A stretch of 64,000 nt of DNA from Anthopleura xanthogrammica (taxonomy: Eukaryota > Cnidaria > Anthozoa > Actiniaria > Actiniidae), in assembly GCA_964019055.1 (NCBI GenBank), contig OZ025217.1:10452255-10516254 (forward strand), read 5' to 3'. Shown piece by piece: positions 1 to 12,160 of this stretch. The notes beneath the pieces are model-generated. The model ran no database searches. It worked only from the letters and a program-made list of their open reading frames with translations, and was not told the origin of the DNA. Numbering within the stretch: the first letter of the stretch is position 1; every line of letters begins with the position of its first letter. The position numbers and the translations under genes were made by a program.

Positions 1-159
1 TGCAGGAATCCTCTGCTGGTTTTCTAAAGTCATCTAGATGGTCGTCTGGTACACGCTGCTCTGTTATAGTGATGTAGAAGAGCGTCCTGAAAAAGCGAGG
101 GGGAAAAGGAACCAGATGTTAGAGACTGGGAAAAGCTGTGTAGAAACCTGGCTATAAAG

Positions 160-1604
160 AATTCATAACCAGAGTGAAGCTGGTGTCAGATTTTTGAGTC
201 AGATTTTTGAGTCAGATTTTTGGATCTGTTGTCAGATTTTTTCCGGGGGGCGTTACATCAGTTGATTTACAAAGTGCTCTGTATTCGAAGTAAAGTCTCG
301 ATTCAAGATAAAACCTTTACAACGCTTTAGGTATAAGACAGTCCTTGAAAATGGTGGTCTTTGGAGATCGAAGCCATCACTTAAAAGAAAATAAAGTGCG
401 GTTTCAGATTTTTTTGGAGCTGTGTTATCTACTATCATGATCAACGGGACTTCGTGCCACGAATACTTTAGTAGTACTGCTTCCAAATATCAGGTTACAG
501 CCCTTTTAATTCAACATAAATATACTTTGAACTATCTATAGTGAGAAAGAAATAACTATGTACAAACGTTGAGATATACTCATCAGTTACGGCATAGAAC
601 AAATCCACGAGCCCGTAGAGAGCAGTTTTTAAGCAAGCTGGATTAACTGGGTAACAAGACACCGATAAAAGAGCCATCTGCTGTAACATGATTCGCTGTA
701 AGCGACGTGACACAAAAAATCTGACACAAAAATCTGACAACAAGTTATATTTCTTTGTGCGCGAAGATATTATTTAGCAAATGCTTGCGTGGATATCACG
801 TAGAACTGGTGTTTGCTTAGAGCTGTAAAAATCCTTGAAAATATATCTGCTTGGAAGGGAATTCGATGAAAGAGCCATGTGCTGTAAGGATATGCTCTGT
901 TAGTGGCGTGACACAAAAAATCTGACTGCACCCAGGGATATTTCTTTGTACTTGTATAATCGTGTAGGTACTTCAGTTTTGATATGGATAACGCTAAGGA
1001 CCGTAAATAAGGTAACCTCTGGCAGATTACCTAAATAAAGGAATAGCGTGTGAACTATCGAATATTGTATTTTCATTGTTACGGTGTCTTGTTACCCAGT
1101 TAATCCAGCTTGCTTAAAAACTGCTCTATACGGGCTCGTGGATTTGTTCTATATAAAGTAACTGATGAGTATACTATCTCAACGTTTGTACATAGTTATT
1201 TCTTTCTCATTATTGATAGTTCAAAGTATATTTATGTTGAATTAAAAAAGCTGTAACCTGATATTTGGAAGCAGTACTACTAAAGTATTCGTGGCACGAA
1301 GTCCCGTTAATCATGATAGTAGATAACACAGCTCCAAAAAAATCTGAAACCGCACTTTGTTTTCTTTTAAGTGATTGCTTCGATCTCCAAAGACCACCAT
1401 TTTCAAGGACTGTCATATCTAAAGCGTTGTAAAGGTTTTATCTAGATTCGAGACATTGCTAAGAATACAGAGCACTTTGTAAATCAACTGATGTAACGCC
1501 CCCCCCCCCCCCCCCCGGAAAAAATCTGACAATAGGTCCAAAAATCTGACTCAAAAATCTGACTCAAAAATCTGACACCAGCTTCACTCTGGTGAATTCA
1601 TACT
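160..1604. mobile_element. Foldback-type element with about 510-bp inverted arms
   Basis: The left arm (about 160-668) is matched in inverted orientation by the right arm (about 1,079-1,604). Landmarks such as GCGTTACATCAGTTGATTTA on the left and its complement near 1,480-1,495 pair along the whole arm with only small differences. The outer part of each arm carries several copies of TCAGATTTTT. The spacer (669-1,078) holds two direct copies of a segment around 676-760 and 868-955 with the same motif. No transposase is visible. The ORFs inside the arms mirror one another and are not genes. Foldback or long-TIR non-autonomous DNA transposon is the best reading; the superfamily is not determined. 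Confidence 0.75.
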
Positions 1605-1730
1605 CTATATCAAACTCAAACATACCTGCGTTGGTGGAATACTTTAAAGTTACCACTCTTTTTGGTGAAGCTCTCTCTTCGTGTGGCGTTAACCTTGCGT
1701 TCAGAACTATTATGTCATAAATAACAACAA

Positions 1731-1808
1731 GTATCGTGGTGGAGTATCCCTCGTACTTAAAAATTCGGTACGAGGGATACTCCACCACGATACTCCACCA
1801 CGATACTC
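1731..1808. repeat. Short perfect hairpin
   Basis: GTATCGTGGTGGAGTATCCC is followed after a short A/T-rich loop by its reverse complement, with the stem extended by a repeat of CCACCACGATACTC. It lies just outside the foldback element. It may be a small MITE or a product of replication slippage. Confidence 0.6.
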
Positions 1809-1849
1809 GCTCAATATTGCTGCAAATGACCTGAAACTTCACAGAGACT

Positions 1850-2330
1850 CAAAGGAAAACACGAAACACAAGTAGGAACATTTATTTGTGTGATTTACTG
1901 ATTTTTAATTTTTTTGAAAAATCGCCATACATTGCCTTATAAGTTCGATAGGAAACCACAGAAAACCAGCTTGGGATACCTGTGATTCCAGTAACGGCCG
2001 TTTCGTACTTGGCTCTGTAAGTAACAACAGCAACGCGACCGCGCGATGTTCGTTACGTCAGTAATAATCAACCGCCTGTCAATCACGGAGCGTTTTTTTA
2101 TTTTATCTTATTTGACTTAGCCTACTCTTAACGATGTTTGCAGAAATAAAAATTAAAATATTAAAATCAGTGAGAGGTTCAGTAATTTTTCTAAAATTAG
2201 AGAGGCTAGGAATCTATTACAGGTTTTCCCCAAATTACAATAGATCCTAAAAACCAGAAATGCTAAGATATATGATTTATGCAGAATTGAAAAATGGAAG
2301 TTGACACTAATCGTAGTTGGCTTACAAATT
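1850..2330. other. Gene-free stretch
   Basis: A/T-rich sequence between the foldback element and the retrotransposon remnant. I see no ORF with coding character, no tandem repeat and no clear inverted repeat. Confidence 0.5.
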
Positions 2331-2339
2331 TAAAAACAA

Positions 2340-3520
2340 CATTTCAAAGTTCCTCTTAGCGTGCTTGCCGTGTGACATTTAACACATACAGATTTCCACG
2401 TGCGTGGATCTTCAGGATCGTAGAGTGAGAGAAGTGCAGACTTGTAGTAGGAGAACAAACAGGTCTTGAATTTAGACAGTTTCAGTGTTCTTTTTCTCAG
2501 TTCATCAGGCAGGATGTTCCAGGTTCTTGAAGCACGGAGTAGATAACAGTTTTGGAAAGTCAGTGTTCTGTGTGAAGGAATATCTAGAGTGATGGTGTCT
2601 TCAGAAGTTGTGTTACTTCTGGTGCTTCTTTCGTTTTACGCTCTTTGGGATTCGCGTTGTCGTTCAGCACATGCAGTATAATCGTGGATGACTTTGAAGA
2701 GGAACACCATATCTAGATATTCATGCCAGTATGTCAGCGGTAGAAGACGTAAATATTGAATTCTTTCGGTGTAAAGAATATTTCTGATGAATGGAAGTTA
2801 TGAGAATGTACTTGGTAGCTCTCCTTTGGACCCTTTCGATTTTCTAATCAGCTCAACCTCTTGTGGGGACCAGACTTGTGAAGAGTATGAGAAGTGACAC
2901 CTTACCAAAGAAATATAGAGAACACGTCTGGCTTCGGGGTCTCTCAGGTCATATGTAGATCTTCTCACTATTCCTAGTAACTTGCTTGCCTTCGCACACA
3001 GAGCTTGGACTTGAGGGCCCCAAGTAAGCTTGTTGTTGACCAGGACGCCAAGATCACGTTCACCGACTGTTCGTTCGATAGTTTCGCCATTCAAGGTGTA
3101 GTTATGCAGTGATGGGGCTCTTTTTCTTGTGACGTTCATCACCTTACATTTTGATGTATTGAGCTTCATTTTTTTCGACGCGATGGAAGACGCGATTTCA
3201 GTAACACCCTTTTCAAGTGCTACGGCGTCACTTGAAGTCTTGACAAGGGATGAGCATTTAGTATAATTAGGAAACATAGATACAGAAGTGAGGTTTGATG
3301 TGCAGTCAGGAAAATCGTTAACGTATATGATAAAAAGAAGTCCAAGAATTGACCCTTGAGGAACGCCAGAATCGACAGGTAGAGTTGAGGAGGTTGACCC
3401 AAGCACAGTTACTTGTTGTCGGCGTCCAGCAAGGTAGGCTTTGAACCAGTTGGTCAGGGGTCCCATGATTCCAAGGACTTGTAGCTTACTTATTAATATA
3501 TGATGGTTCACTCACTGTGT
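2340..3520 (-). pseudogene. CR1/L2-like non-LTR retrotransposon, 5'-truncated reverse transcriptase remnant
   Basis: The minus strand encodes the palm and thumb of a LINE reverse transcriptase. At 3,511-2,798 it reads the typical VDSGVPQGSILG block, followed by YVNDFPDC. Downstream are the thumb-like ERDLGVLVNNKLTWG and the C-terminal region (to about 2,340) with RTWNILPDELRKRT and YDPEDPRTW-like residues in another frame. It is dead: the catalytic box normally F/Y-A-D-D reads FPNY, the frame is broken near 2,800, and the sequence upstream of 3,511 loses the frame just after an AFDTV-like block. The endonuclease domain and ORF1 are absent, as expected for 5' truncation. The CR1/L2/jockey-like clade is judged from motif style only. 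Confidence 0.85.
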
Positions 3521-4025
3521 CAAAAGCCATCAATGTGGATTTTTTAGTATTTTTTTTCACGACTCGATATTCACTTCAAAACTCGATTTTCATGACCGTT
3601 AATATAGTTAATCAAATTCGCCTTCAGTACCATTAAAAGTACCATTTAATGCTACGGCATCTAGATGTATTTACTGCCATATGATAATAATTTTAATAAT
3701 AATATTTATAATATTAATGTTTATAATAGATAAATAAAATAGATAAATAAATATGAATTAACATATATAAATAGATAAATAATAAATAAATCTCTAGGAC
3801 AAGCCGATCTTTTAAAAATGGTCTCTTCTTCCAATCTTTGCCCCCTGGAAGACCACATGGCTAGTTTGCATTACAATATGAAAACCATCATCAAGATTGG
3901 ACTGAAGCTTGACTGTGATGTTGCATGTTGTTCGTCGTGCATGTTGCAGGTTGCATGTTGCTTAAGGGTTAGAATTTCCCAAAATCGCCGAAGCAAAAAA
4001 ACATTCTTTCCGATTGGGGGGAATT
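3521..4025. other. Gene-free A/T-rich stretch
   Basis: Contains TAAATA-rich low-complexity sequence (about 3,670-3,800). A short ORF at 3,818-4,027 has no recognisable homology or splice context. Confidence 0.5.
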
Positions 4026-4029
4026 GACA

Positions 4030-4228
4030 TTTCCCTAAAAGTTGGGGGGGGGGGGCTCTAGCTAGAAATTTCCTTAGAAGTGGGGGAGGGGGGGGGTTCT
4101 AGCTAGAAATTTGCTTAAAAGTGGGGGAGGGGGGCTCTAGCTAGAAATTTGCTTAAAAGTGGGGGAGGGGGGCTCTAGCTAGAAATTTGCTTAAAAGTGG
4201 GGGAGGGGGGCTCTAGCTAGAAATTTGC
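4030..4228. repeat. About 39-bp minisatellite, about five copies
   Basis: The unit contains GGGGCTCTAGCTAGAAATTT followed by GCTTAAAAGTGGGGGAGG. The last three copies are nearly identical, while the first two differ mainly in G-run length. Confidence 0.9.
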
Positions 4229-4288
4229 TTAAAAAGTGACTAATGTAGTCGACTAACTAAAATCCAACTAATGTAGTCCACTTGCGCA

Positions 4289-4412
<124 letters not shown>

Positions 4413-4957
4413 TTCTGTGCAGCAAAATATGCAGCAAAAACCTGCTGACAAAGTTTGGGAAAATCCCATATTGTAGTGTCCTTTAGCTGCTTAAATTCAC
4501 ATTAGCCATACTGCATTTCAGGCTTGATTAGACTTTGACACGCTGTGTGTGTTTAATTTGTGGATATGAGCGCAAGGCACGATAACTTTTTAGCGAGCGC
4601 GAAGCGCGGAGGCCAGCCGCTAAGAAGGGGGGCCGCTAGGAGGACTTTTGAAAGTCTGAGGCTTGATATGCAACATTATCAATCTAGTTACAGGAGCCCT
4701 TATTTCTTACTGCGCATGTTCAAAATTGGAAAATTCTTGGAAATCGTGCCGAGATGCGCGCATGCGTTTATACGCAGTGGCATTCGAAGGATCCGTCAGA
4801 GACGAATGAAAAAATATTGTGCTGATATTCGACTGTTGTATACGTATTTATAGAAACTTTCAAACTATATAAGCTTTATAAAGCTCTGACAGATAATCTC
4901 TTGAAAGGTAAGAAATGATAATCTCACGTTTGAAGTGTCGAAAGTTTTTGCTTTTTA

Positions 4958-5927
4958 AAGCTTTTAAGAGCCAATGTCAGGAAAAACCAGCAAAAAGTTT
5001 TAAAATCTTGCAAAACAAACACTTAATTTCGATAAAATAGGTATTTCTCATCTTATAACTCACATTTGTTTAGTTATAAATGATAACTTTGACCCTCAAA
5101 AACACTCTCTTTGAAGAGCGATTTTTACCTGGCTTATCAACCGGTGTTTTACGACCAAATTGTAAAAAATATTTTCGATATGTGGCCATTCTCCGATTAG
5201 GTTAAAATTCTGGCTAAGCAGAGCTTAGATATTGTTCTCAAATCCTACATTAAAATTATTCTGGGTTTTTTCGCCAGCGCTTCAAAAATATTCAGTAAAT
5301 TTGCTTGTAAAACGGACATTTCCAGTAAAATTAGCGGGTTGTTGACATGTGATGACCTTAGATTTTGAACAGTTCATTGATTTGAGCTAAGTGCAGAAGC
5401 TCTTTAAGAATATCTTGTGCTTAAAACACGGAGAAGAAGCACCAAAGACAGAATTCTTATCACATTTGGCATGGTTTTGGTACAGTTTCAGGCTGTTTAG
5501 GCATAGGATACATTGAATAACCAAACGGTATTCGATGCTGTTACTATACATTATAAAAGAGACCAATTCGGCAACTGAATATTTGCTATAAAATGTATCG
5601 GTTATTACACATATGAAACAATTAGCTAACCTGAATATGGAATAAGAACTTCCTGGCATTGAATAAGTCCTTTTCTTCGACGAATATCTTCCAAGTTCGA
5701 CAACTGTAAAACACAAGACAGCTCCATGCAAGTGTTCTGTGATATAAATATTGCGTGACCATCGAAGTTGGCACGAATCACAAGGAAGGTGTTTCTATCG
5801 TTTCTATAGCTATCGGACGCAGTTTTCACTAATATCTACCAATAGAGCCAAAATGAAGGCAGAATTTCGAGTGGCCAGAATTTCTCAATTTTGTCTGGTT
5901 TTTCCTGACATTGGCTCTTAAAAGCTT
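4958..5927. mobile_element. Non-autonomous DNA transposon with about 34-bp TIRs
   Basis: The left end has GCTTTTAAGAGCCAATGTCA followed by GGAAAAACCAG. The right end (5,893-5,927) carries the inverse, CTGGTTTTTCCTGACATTGG followed by CTCTTAAAAGC. The spacing is about 970 bp. Minus-strand ORFs inside (5,387-5,829) show no transposase motifs I recognise. Confidence 0.7.
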
Positions 5928-6086
5928 ACATGAATCCCCTCGGAGTTATTTGTCAAAGAAAAACTAAATTTGCACTTTTTGATCGCGAAAATGAACTTAA
6001 ATGTGTTAAAGTAAACCTCGAGGTAACACTATGATCAATACTTCCCTACTAATGTCAATATTTTTCATTGTTTTGATCCATTATTA

Positions 6087-6694
6087 GGGACTGGTCAGAA
6101 ATTAGCAGGGGGGAGGGGGGTGGAGATTTGAAATGGAGTGCCAAAAATGATGTGACCCTCCCTAGCAATGGAAATGAAATTTCCTGACCCTCCCCATGTG
6201 GTAGGCCTAAAATATCATGACCCTCCCCCTGCACAGATAATACCTCCCTACAAAAAACTGAAATAAGACCTGTCATTGAACATATATATCCAGAAACCCT
6301 AAATATTTATAAACCTAGTTCTTGCAAGAGACAACTTTACATTTATTTGTTTAATAGCTTTTATCTTGCAAACAAGTAAATTAATATTGTCTTTCAGTTA
6401 AGACATGATTGTTCAGGGGATTTTTTGGAAGGGTGGGTAAGGGTAATGAATACCGGAGGTCATAGCACCTAGGGGTTTGGGTTTTGGAAATTTTTAAATT
6501 CAGAGAGCCTCAGAGATGCGATTTCCAGTGTTTTGAGGGGCATATATATTCTGCAAGTCTAGAGCATAAATTGATGTGACCCTCCCTTTTTCACTGCCTA
6601 TTTTTTTCATGACCCTCCCTTTTAAGGGGCTCAAAAAATTATGACTCTCCCCCTTTTTCCACCCCCTCCCCCCTGCTAATTTCTGACCAGTCCC
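6087..6694. mobile_element. TIR element with iterated TGACCCTCCC motif
   Basis: The left end GGGACTGGTCAGAAATTAGC is repeated inverted at the right end (GCTAATTTCTGACCAGTCCC). The interior carries at least six direct copies of a TGACCCTCCC-like motif separated by A/T-rich spacers, around 6,160-6,230 and 6,575-6,650. No ORF looks real. Confidence 0.75.
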
Positions 6695-7065
6695 TTTTCA
6701 TCATTATTGTTATTATCAGCACTTATATTGTTTCACTAGCTTCCCAAGCTCAGTATTGTATGCAAGTAGAGTAATTTTTACCTTTGATTTAAGTGTTTTG
6801 CTCTGGGTTCTCCATCCCCCCACCCCCTCCCCCACGAAAATAAACTTCTAAAATCCATTATAATAACTTTACAGGGCATTGTGGTGCATTTTGCAGGCTG
6901 AAATAGAAAAATCAGCGGGCTAAAATATAAGCCCGCTGGTATCAGCCAATCAGAAATGAGAAAAATAGTTTTTGCTCAAGGGATCCTGTACAAACCCTGA
7001 GATTATTTTTGAACAATTTTTTTTTGGTTTTGTTTTAATAGTTTATAGGTTTATTACTACTACTT

Positions 7066-7175
7066 TTAGTCTGCATTCCTTTCCCCACAGGTTGGCATCC
7101 TTTTGATAATTTTCTTCTCTACAACTCAAACATCAAAAGGATGCTGGCCCTTGGAGAAAGGAATGCAGACTAAAA
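7066..7175. repeat. Hairpin element, about 110 bp
   Basis: AGTCTGCATTCCTTTC and GCATCCTTTTGAT are matched inverted by ATCAAAAGGATGC and GAAAGGAATGCAGACT. Likely a small MITE. Confidence 0.7.
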
Positions 7176-7452
7176 CATTGATGTTTGTCCGCGTAGTCAT
7201 AGACATTTGTGGGCATAGTTGTCATTAACAAATTTGTGTGTCAAAACCATCGTTTGGCAGCTAGGTTTGGTGGAAGCGTTAGCTATATATAGTGATGCTA
7301 TCTTTAACCTTTATTTTGCAGCAGAAGAAGAGCCACTGTTAATTTCCATTAATTTTACTTCAGTTATCATTCTAATAAAGTACAAACACAAAAAGTGTGC
7401 AACCTAAAAAGTACTAAATAGTGCTAAATTATGTTAATTCTATTTTTTCTAT

Positions 7453-7600
7453 TAGAGTGGTTCTCATAAACCCGTGAAATACACTTTAGCATATTACGCA
7501 TTACTTCGCTCTAATTCTTTTGTTTTCTATTGTGTTTATCTGACTATTACACTTTAATAAGCACACTTTGTTTCATGGGTTAATGAAAACCACTCTAATC
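7453..7600. mobile_element. MITE, about 148 bp
   Basis: The TIRs are ATTAGAGTGGTTCTCATAAA on the left and the near-complement TAATGAAAACCACTCTAAT on the right. A second right-end-like copy lies at about 7,640-7,672. Confidence 0.7.
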
Positions 7601-7822
7601 ATTTAATTAGTGCTATTTAATACTAATTAGTACTATTTGTTCCATGGGTTTAGTGAAAGCACTCTAATCATCATAATATGTTCCCTAGCTGACTCCCTGA
7701 CTCCCTGAATGCAATGATTTTATGTCTATAGAGCATATAGTTTCTAGATCTAGTGAGAGTGCCTTTTTTTGTAAATTATTTTTTCATAACAACTAAATTT
7801 TTGGTTTTGCTTAATGGTTTAG

Positions 7823-10800
7823 GTTTGTATTGTGCTGCCATATTAATGTTCCCGACTTTTAAGCATGAGAGAATGGAAGGAACTGCAACTTGCACATTAA
7901 CAGTACTGGATCAAACAAATGGTACAGACACTACAAAATCTCTTCAGGGATGTATAGTTTCATCTCAAGATGAAAATTTGAAAGAATTTATAGCACAGTG
8001 GAAAAATCGCAAAGATGACCAAAACATATTTTCATACCATAAGTATTTTTTTTACTCTCCCTATCATGAGATAACAACTAAACAAGCAAAAACAACTGTC
8101 ATATACTATCCAAAGAATGGAAAACCCGGTCATCACAAAAAGCCATATGAATTAAAGGAAAGAAAGGTCAATGCTGTTGTTGTCAACAACACCCATTCAT
8201 TTCTTTTGTGTGAATCTGAAAAGCTGACCAAGAGTTCTTTTTTAAAGGATCATAGTATTAAGAAACTAGGGTTGAATCAAAGCCTAGGAGAAGAGATTTA
8301 TGGGTTAGGTAAAATCAAAGACAGTAAATTTAATGTCATAATACATTGCTTCATCAAGTTGAAGATTAAGAAAAGTGGAGAGTCAAGCAGCAATGAATAT
8401 GAGGTTCAGAACCATGAGAATTTTGAAAAGCTGTTGGATACTGGACCAATCTTGGTGGATGGACAGACTTTAGTGGGGTCATTTGAAAAGCTCAATGAGG
8501 AAAGTTGCATAATTTCCTGTTCTGTTTTCGAAGTAACAGGTAAATGTTAAAAGTTTGTAAAGATTGTAAGAGTTAACATTTCCCTTAATTTTGTATGTTA
8601 TAAAATTAAATTAATTAGTAAATTACTAGGCGGTTTTCTACTTTCACATACTCTCACAATAATGACCTGGAAAAATATTAATATATGCATGCCATGCCAT
8701 AACATATATGACAAGTTAAAATCTGGAAAGCCAAAGACCTTGAAACATATATAATGTAATATTGAAATTATAATGAAAAAAAAGTAACATAAGCAAGTAA
8801 ACAAGAATTTGAAACAAATTTGCAAAACAAGTTGCATTAAGTCAATGTATTCTATTTATTTATTTATTTAATAACTTCCACCTTAAAATTATATACAAAC
8901 TAAATAGAAAAGAAGAAAAAATGTTTACAGATAATGATAAAAAGAAAAATTTGGTGGGGGAACACACAACACTAGAGCACAAGGCTCCAAATTAAGTGCA
9001 CCCTGAAAAAAAGTTATTTACTGTCATAAAGTCGGTCTGGATACAGTAGCTAGGGGAAAACTGTGCCCTCAGCCTTGAAAACAGATCTCAGTCTAACAGC
9101 CTCAGTCTGTATATTCAATACCTTGGACACAGTTTTTCCCTGTCTGGACCTCCTGGCTGGTAAATAACCTATAAGATCTAATTAATTACTATTTAGTTAT
9201 TTAATAAGTACTTTGACTTCAGTATATGTCATGCACACTCTAACATTTTCACAGTTCTCAGTTTTAAACATGCAAGACTGCATGTGTACTAAATATTTAT
9301 TTTGTCTTTAAGACAGAGCAGCCAATGCATTGGGAAGCAGAACTGAGTCAGAAATCAATGCAGAGAGTAAAAAGATAGAAAAAGAGGAGAAAGAGGGCAC
9401 AGAGCATTCTGATTCTGAAACAGATGGACCAGACTATACAAGTTCTAATAAACTAAAAGCTGGTAATTAATTAAATGTGTGTTTTGGGCATTTGAATTTT
9501 TTTTAGTCATTTTGTCCACAGGGAGAGTTGCGAAAGCTCAATTAGCTAACTGAGCTTAATTAAATTAAGCATTCTCTCAAAGAAATGAGAGCATGGAAGA
9601 GATTTTTTTGCCAAAGTCTTATGATAGACAGCAACTGCTTTTTTTAAACATTAGGTGTTTAGAGAGGTCAGGCTCTTGTGGGAGGGATAAGGCTAGGGGA
9701 GGGGGAGGGGAGAGTCGGTGTAAACATTTTTTATAAGATTCAAGATTCAAGATTCATTTAATTATGTCACAGATTACTACATTTACATATAAAGGAATAA
9801 ATTTACATATTTTATGGACATTGGTTAATTGTAACAGCTGGAAGACTGATCTACACAATTACCCACAAAAGTTATTTACAATGTTAGGCCAGAAAAGAGT
9901 CTTGATAATAATTAGAAAGTTCACTCTCCAAGACTATTGTACTATAGTTACCCTCCCTCCCTTCCCTAAGAGCCTGTTGGCAGCTTAGCAAAATGACCCA
10001 GTCAGCTCTCTAATAATAATTGGCCAAACCCTTTGGAAAAGACTGTTTAAAGATTTTCCATTTCTTTTTACAGTGGCTTAATTTGTTACTAAAGGATTAC
10101 TGTTTCATTTCAGATAGGAGAATGCTTAAGTTGTCTCAGGAGGCGGTATGTATAGATGTGAACTGTATGCAGTGCATTATACATGGCTGGAAACTGAACA
10201 GAGCTTTACAGCGCAACATGAAAAAGTATGACCACTTTTAATATATTTGCATACTTCTATGCACAGGCTTTTTGCGGCCAAAAAAAACTTTGAGATGCCT
10301 CATTTGGTAATTTAAATAATGACAGCTTTGCATCAAATGTGTGTTACAAAAGCCAGTGTATAGGAGTATGCAAATACATCAAATGTGGTCATACTTTTGC
10401 ACATCGCACTGTAAACAGTTGAGATTAAATTCCTGGTAGTCCAAAGAATTATAAACAGTTTGAGATTGATTGACTATCTAATAGGTTGAATTGACCTTCT
10501 TTAAATATTTTAATATTATTAAAATAATACTCACCATATTTGTGTAGTAATGGCATTGCTATGGAAACAGGTTCGTTTCCAGACCTTCCCCTTATGAAAA
10601 TCAATACACTTTACCCCTCATATTTTCCTTTTAAAAATATAAACAAAATTCAAACACAAATAAAACTTTTTGTACATTTGAGGAGGCTCAAAATAGTTTT
10701 CCTTCAATGTGCCACACTCTTGAATGACTTAGCACAATCATTTAAGCTTGCAAAATGAAAATTTTGCCCCAAAAAATCTCATACTAATAAAATAAAATAA

Positions 10801-12160
10801 CTCACAAACTGTATGGTAAAATTTCTCTTACGAAACTTTGCATGTGTCTTATTTAAGAGTTTGTAAGTGCTAAGAAAAATTCTGTAATAGGGAACGTCCT
10901 AAAATAAACTTCATTGAATTTTGAGAATTGCCTATAAATGTGCAAATTAGTACTACAAAATGTGCAAATGTTCATTAGAATCTGATTTATTTTTAAAGGG
11001 TTGTTTTGCCTTTTTGAATTGCTGCAAGTCTGATCAAGTCTGATCATTGCTGCAAGTCTGATCATAACTTATGATGTTATAGTTGCCTAGTAATTTGCTA
11101 TCATATTAAAAAAAATGAATCTCTGGAACAAAACAAGAAGATATTGAGTAACGGGAACACCATTCTTTTCTATTTACAAAGCACTTCAATCTTATATTAA
11201 ATGAAATATAGATTGGATGTGTGAATTTTTCATTGAAAAGTCAATCATTTTTTAACATCTTCTCTATTATGACACTTGGCATCTACATGTAAATTGTCTC
11301 ATTTGCCAACTAAATTAGATAAGTTATTTACTATAATTTTTGCTGACGTCGCATATATTTCAATCTATGAGTAAACAGCTACTGAGATCAAGGGGGAAAA
11401 CAATGATCTCTGGTAAAGTAAACTCCTGGATAAGCATGACCGTTACTTTGGTGTGCATTTACTGGTACAGTACCAATACCAGACTGCAAAACATGTTCTA
11501 AGTGGAGCATGAAACTTGTATGTTTCGCAGCTAAAGAGTTCAACATTTGGCAGCTAACAGGTCAACGTTTTGCAGTCTGGTATTCACGCTTAGATGAAAA
11601 TGACTGTACTATTTTATGTGACGTCACCTAAATAGTTATCTAAGGAAGATAAATTTATCTAACTATTCAACAGTGACTAAATTCATTCTACTGTAATCTT
11701 TCTATTATTTCAGACTGACCAAAAACCTCAACCTTCTCCTTCTACTTCTGATCTGGACTCTCCTGATAGCCAATCCCAATCAGAGGCATTAAAAAAACTT
11801 AGGATGGATCCGGAGCAGCGCCTAAAAGAACTATTGATTGAGAAGCTAGAAGAGAAAAACACACAGCTCCAACAACTCACTGAAGAGCTGAAAGAGGATA
11901 AAATACAACTTACACAACAGATTAAGAAGCTAGAAGAGGAAAACAGACAGCTCCAACGACAACTCACTGAAGAGCTGAAAGAGGATAAAATACAACTTAA
12001 ACAACAGATTAAGAAGCTAAAAGAGGAAAACAGGCAGCTCCTACGACGACACACTGATAAGCTGGAAGAGGATAAAAGAAAGCTGGAAGAGGAAAACAGA
12101 CAGCTCAAACATCAATGTGCTGGGCTGGAAGAGGATAAAAGACATTTGGAAGTACTGTAA
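7823..12160 (+). CDS. Unrecognised protein with C-terminal coiled coil, four exons, 5' end not found
   Basis: Exons read from splice sites are 7,823 (or 7,864)-8,539, 9,313-9,462, 10,114-10,145 and 11,714-12,160. The phases 1/1/0 close exactly and the frame stays open to the TAA. The first exon encodes about 230 residues of mixed character, including the segments VVVNNTHSFLLCESEKL and LGEEIYGLGKIK, which I cannot assign to a family. Exons 2 and 3 are acidic, lysine- and serine-rich linkers. Exon 4 gives a Pro/Ser stretch and then a long amphipathic coiled coil with repeats of the type LTEELKEDKIQL, QQIKKLEEENRQL and KLEEDKRKLEEE. The repetition suggests recent internal duplication of about 78-bp units. 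The apparent start at 7,753 is GTG, so the true first exon probably lies upstream; the acceptor at 7,821-7,822 has a good pyrimidine tract. Function unknown; coiled coils usually mean oligomerisation or scaffolding. Confidence 0.75.
8990..9165. repeat. Dispersed repeat, copy 1 (copy 2 at 31,190-31,292)
   Basis: Both copies share GGGAAAACTGTGCCCTC, CCTTGAAAAC and CTCAGCC/CTCAGTC, then CACAGTTTTT and CTGGC-GTAAATAAC. Each lies in an intron, here intron 1 of the coiled-coil gene and intron 3 of NDUFS4. The class is unknown; the outer ends are weakly inverted. Confidence 0.6.
10214..10412. mobile_element. MITE family E, copy 1 (copy 2 at 13,636-13,856)
   Basis: The TIR has AGTATGACCACTTTTAATAT on the left and an inverse ATGTGGTCATACTTTT on the right. 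An inner inverted pair is GCATACTTCTATGCACAGGC and GTGTATAGGAGTATGCAAAT. It sits in intron 3 of the coiled-coil gene. The second copy lies in the intergenic region and has the same layout. Confidence 0.8.
11476..11584. mobile_element. Small MITE, about 109 bp
   Basis: ATACCAGACTGCAAAACATG at the left is matched inverted by GTTTTGCAGTCTGGTAT at the right. It lies within intron 3 of the coiled-coil gene. Confidence 0.7.

Noticed and set aside
4560..4853. Basic ORF of 97 aa
   Set aside because: No splice context or recognisable motif; it is surrounded by repeats, so coding is unsupported.
11728..12108. Minus-strand Ser/Cys-rich ORF of 126 aa
   Set aside because: Shadow of the coiled-coil exon on the plus strand, whose splice phases close.
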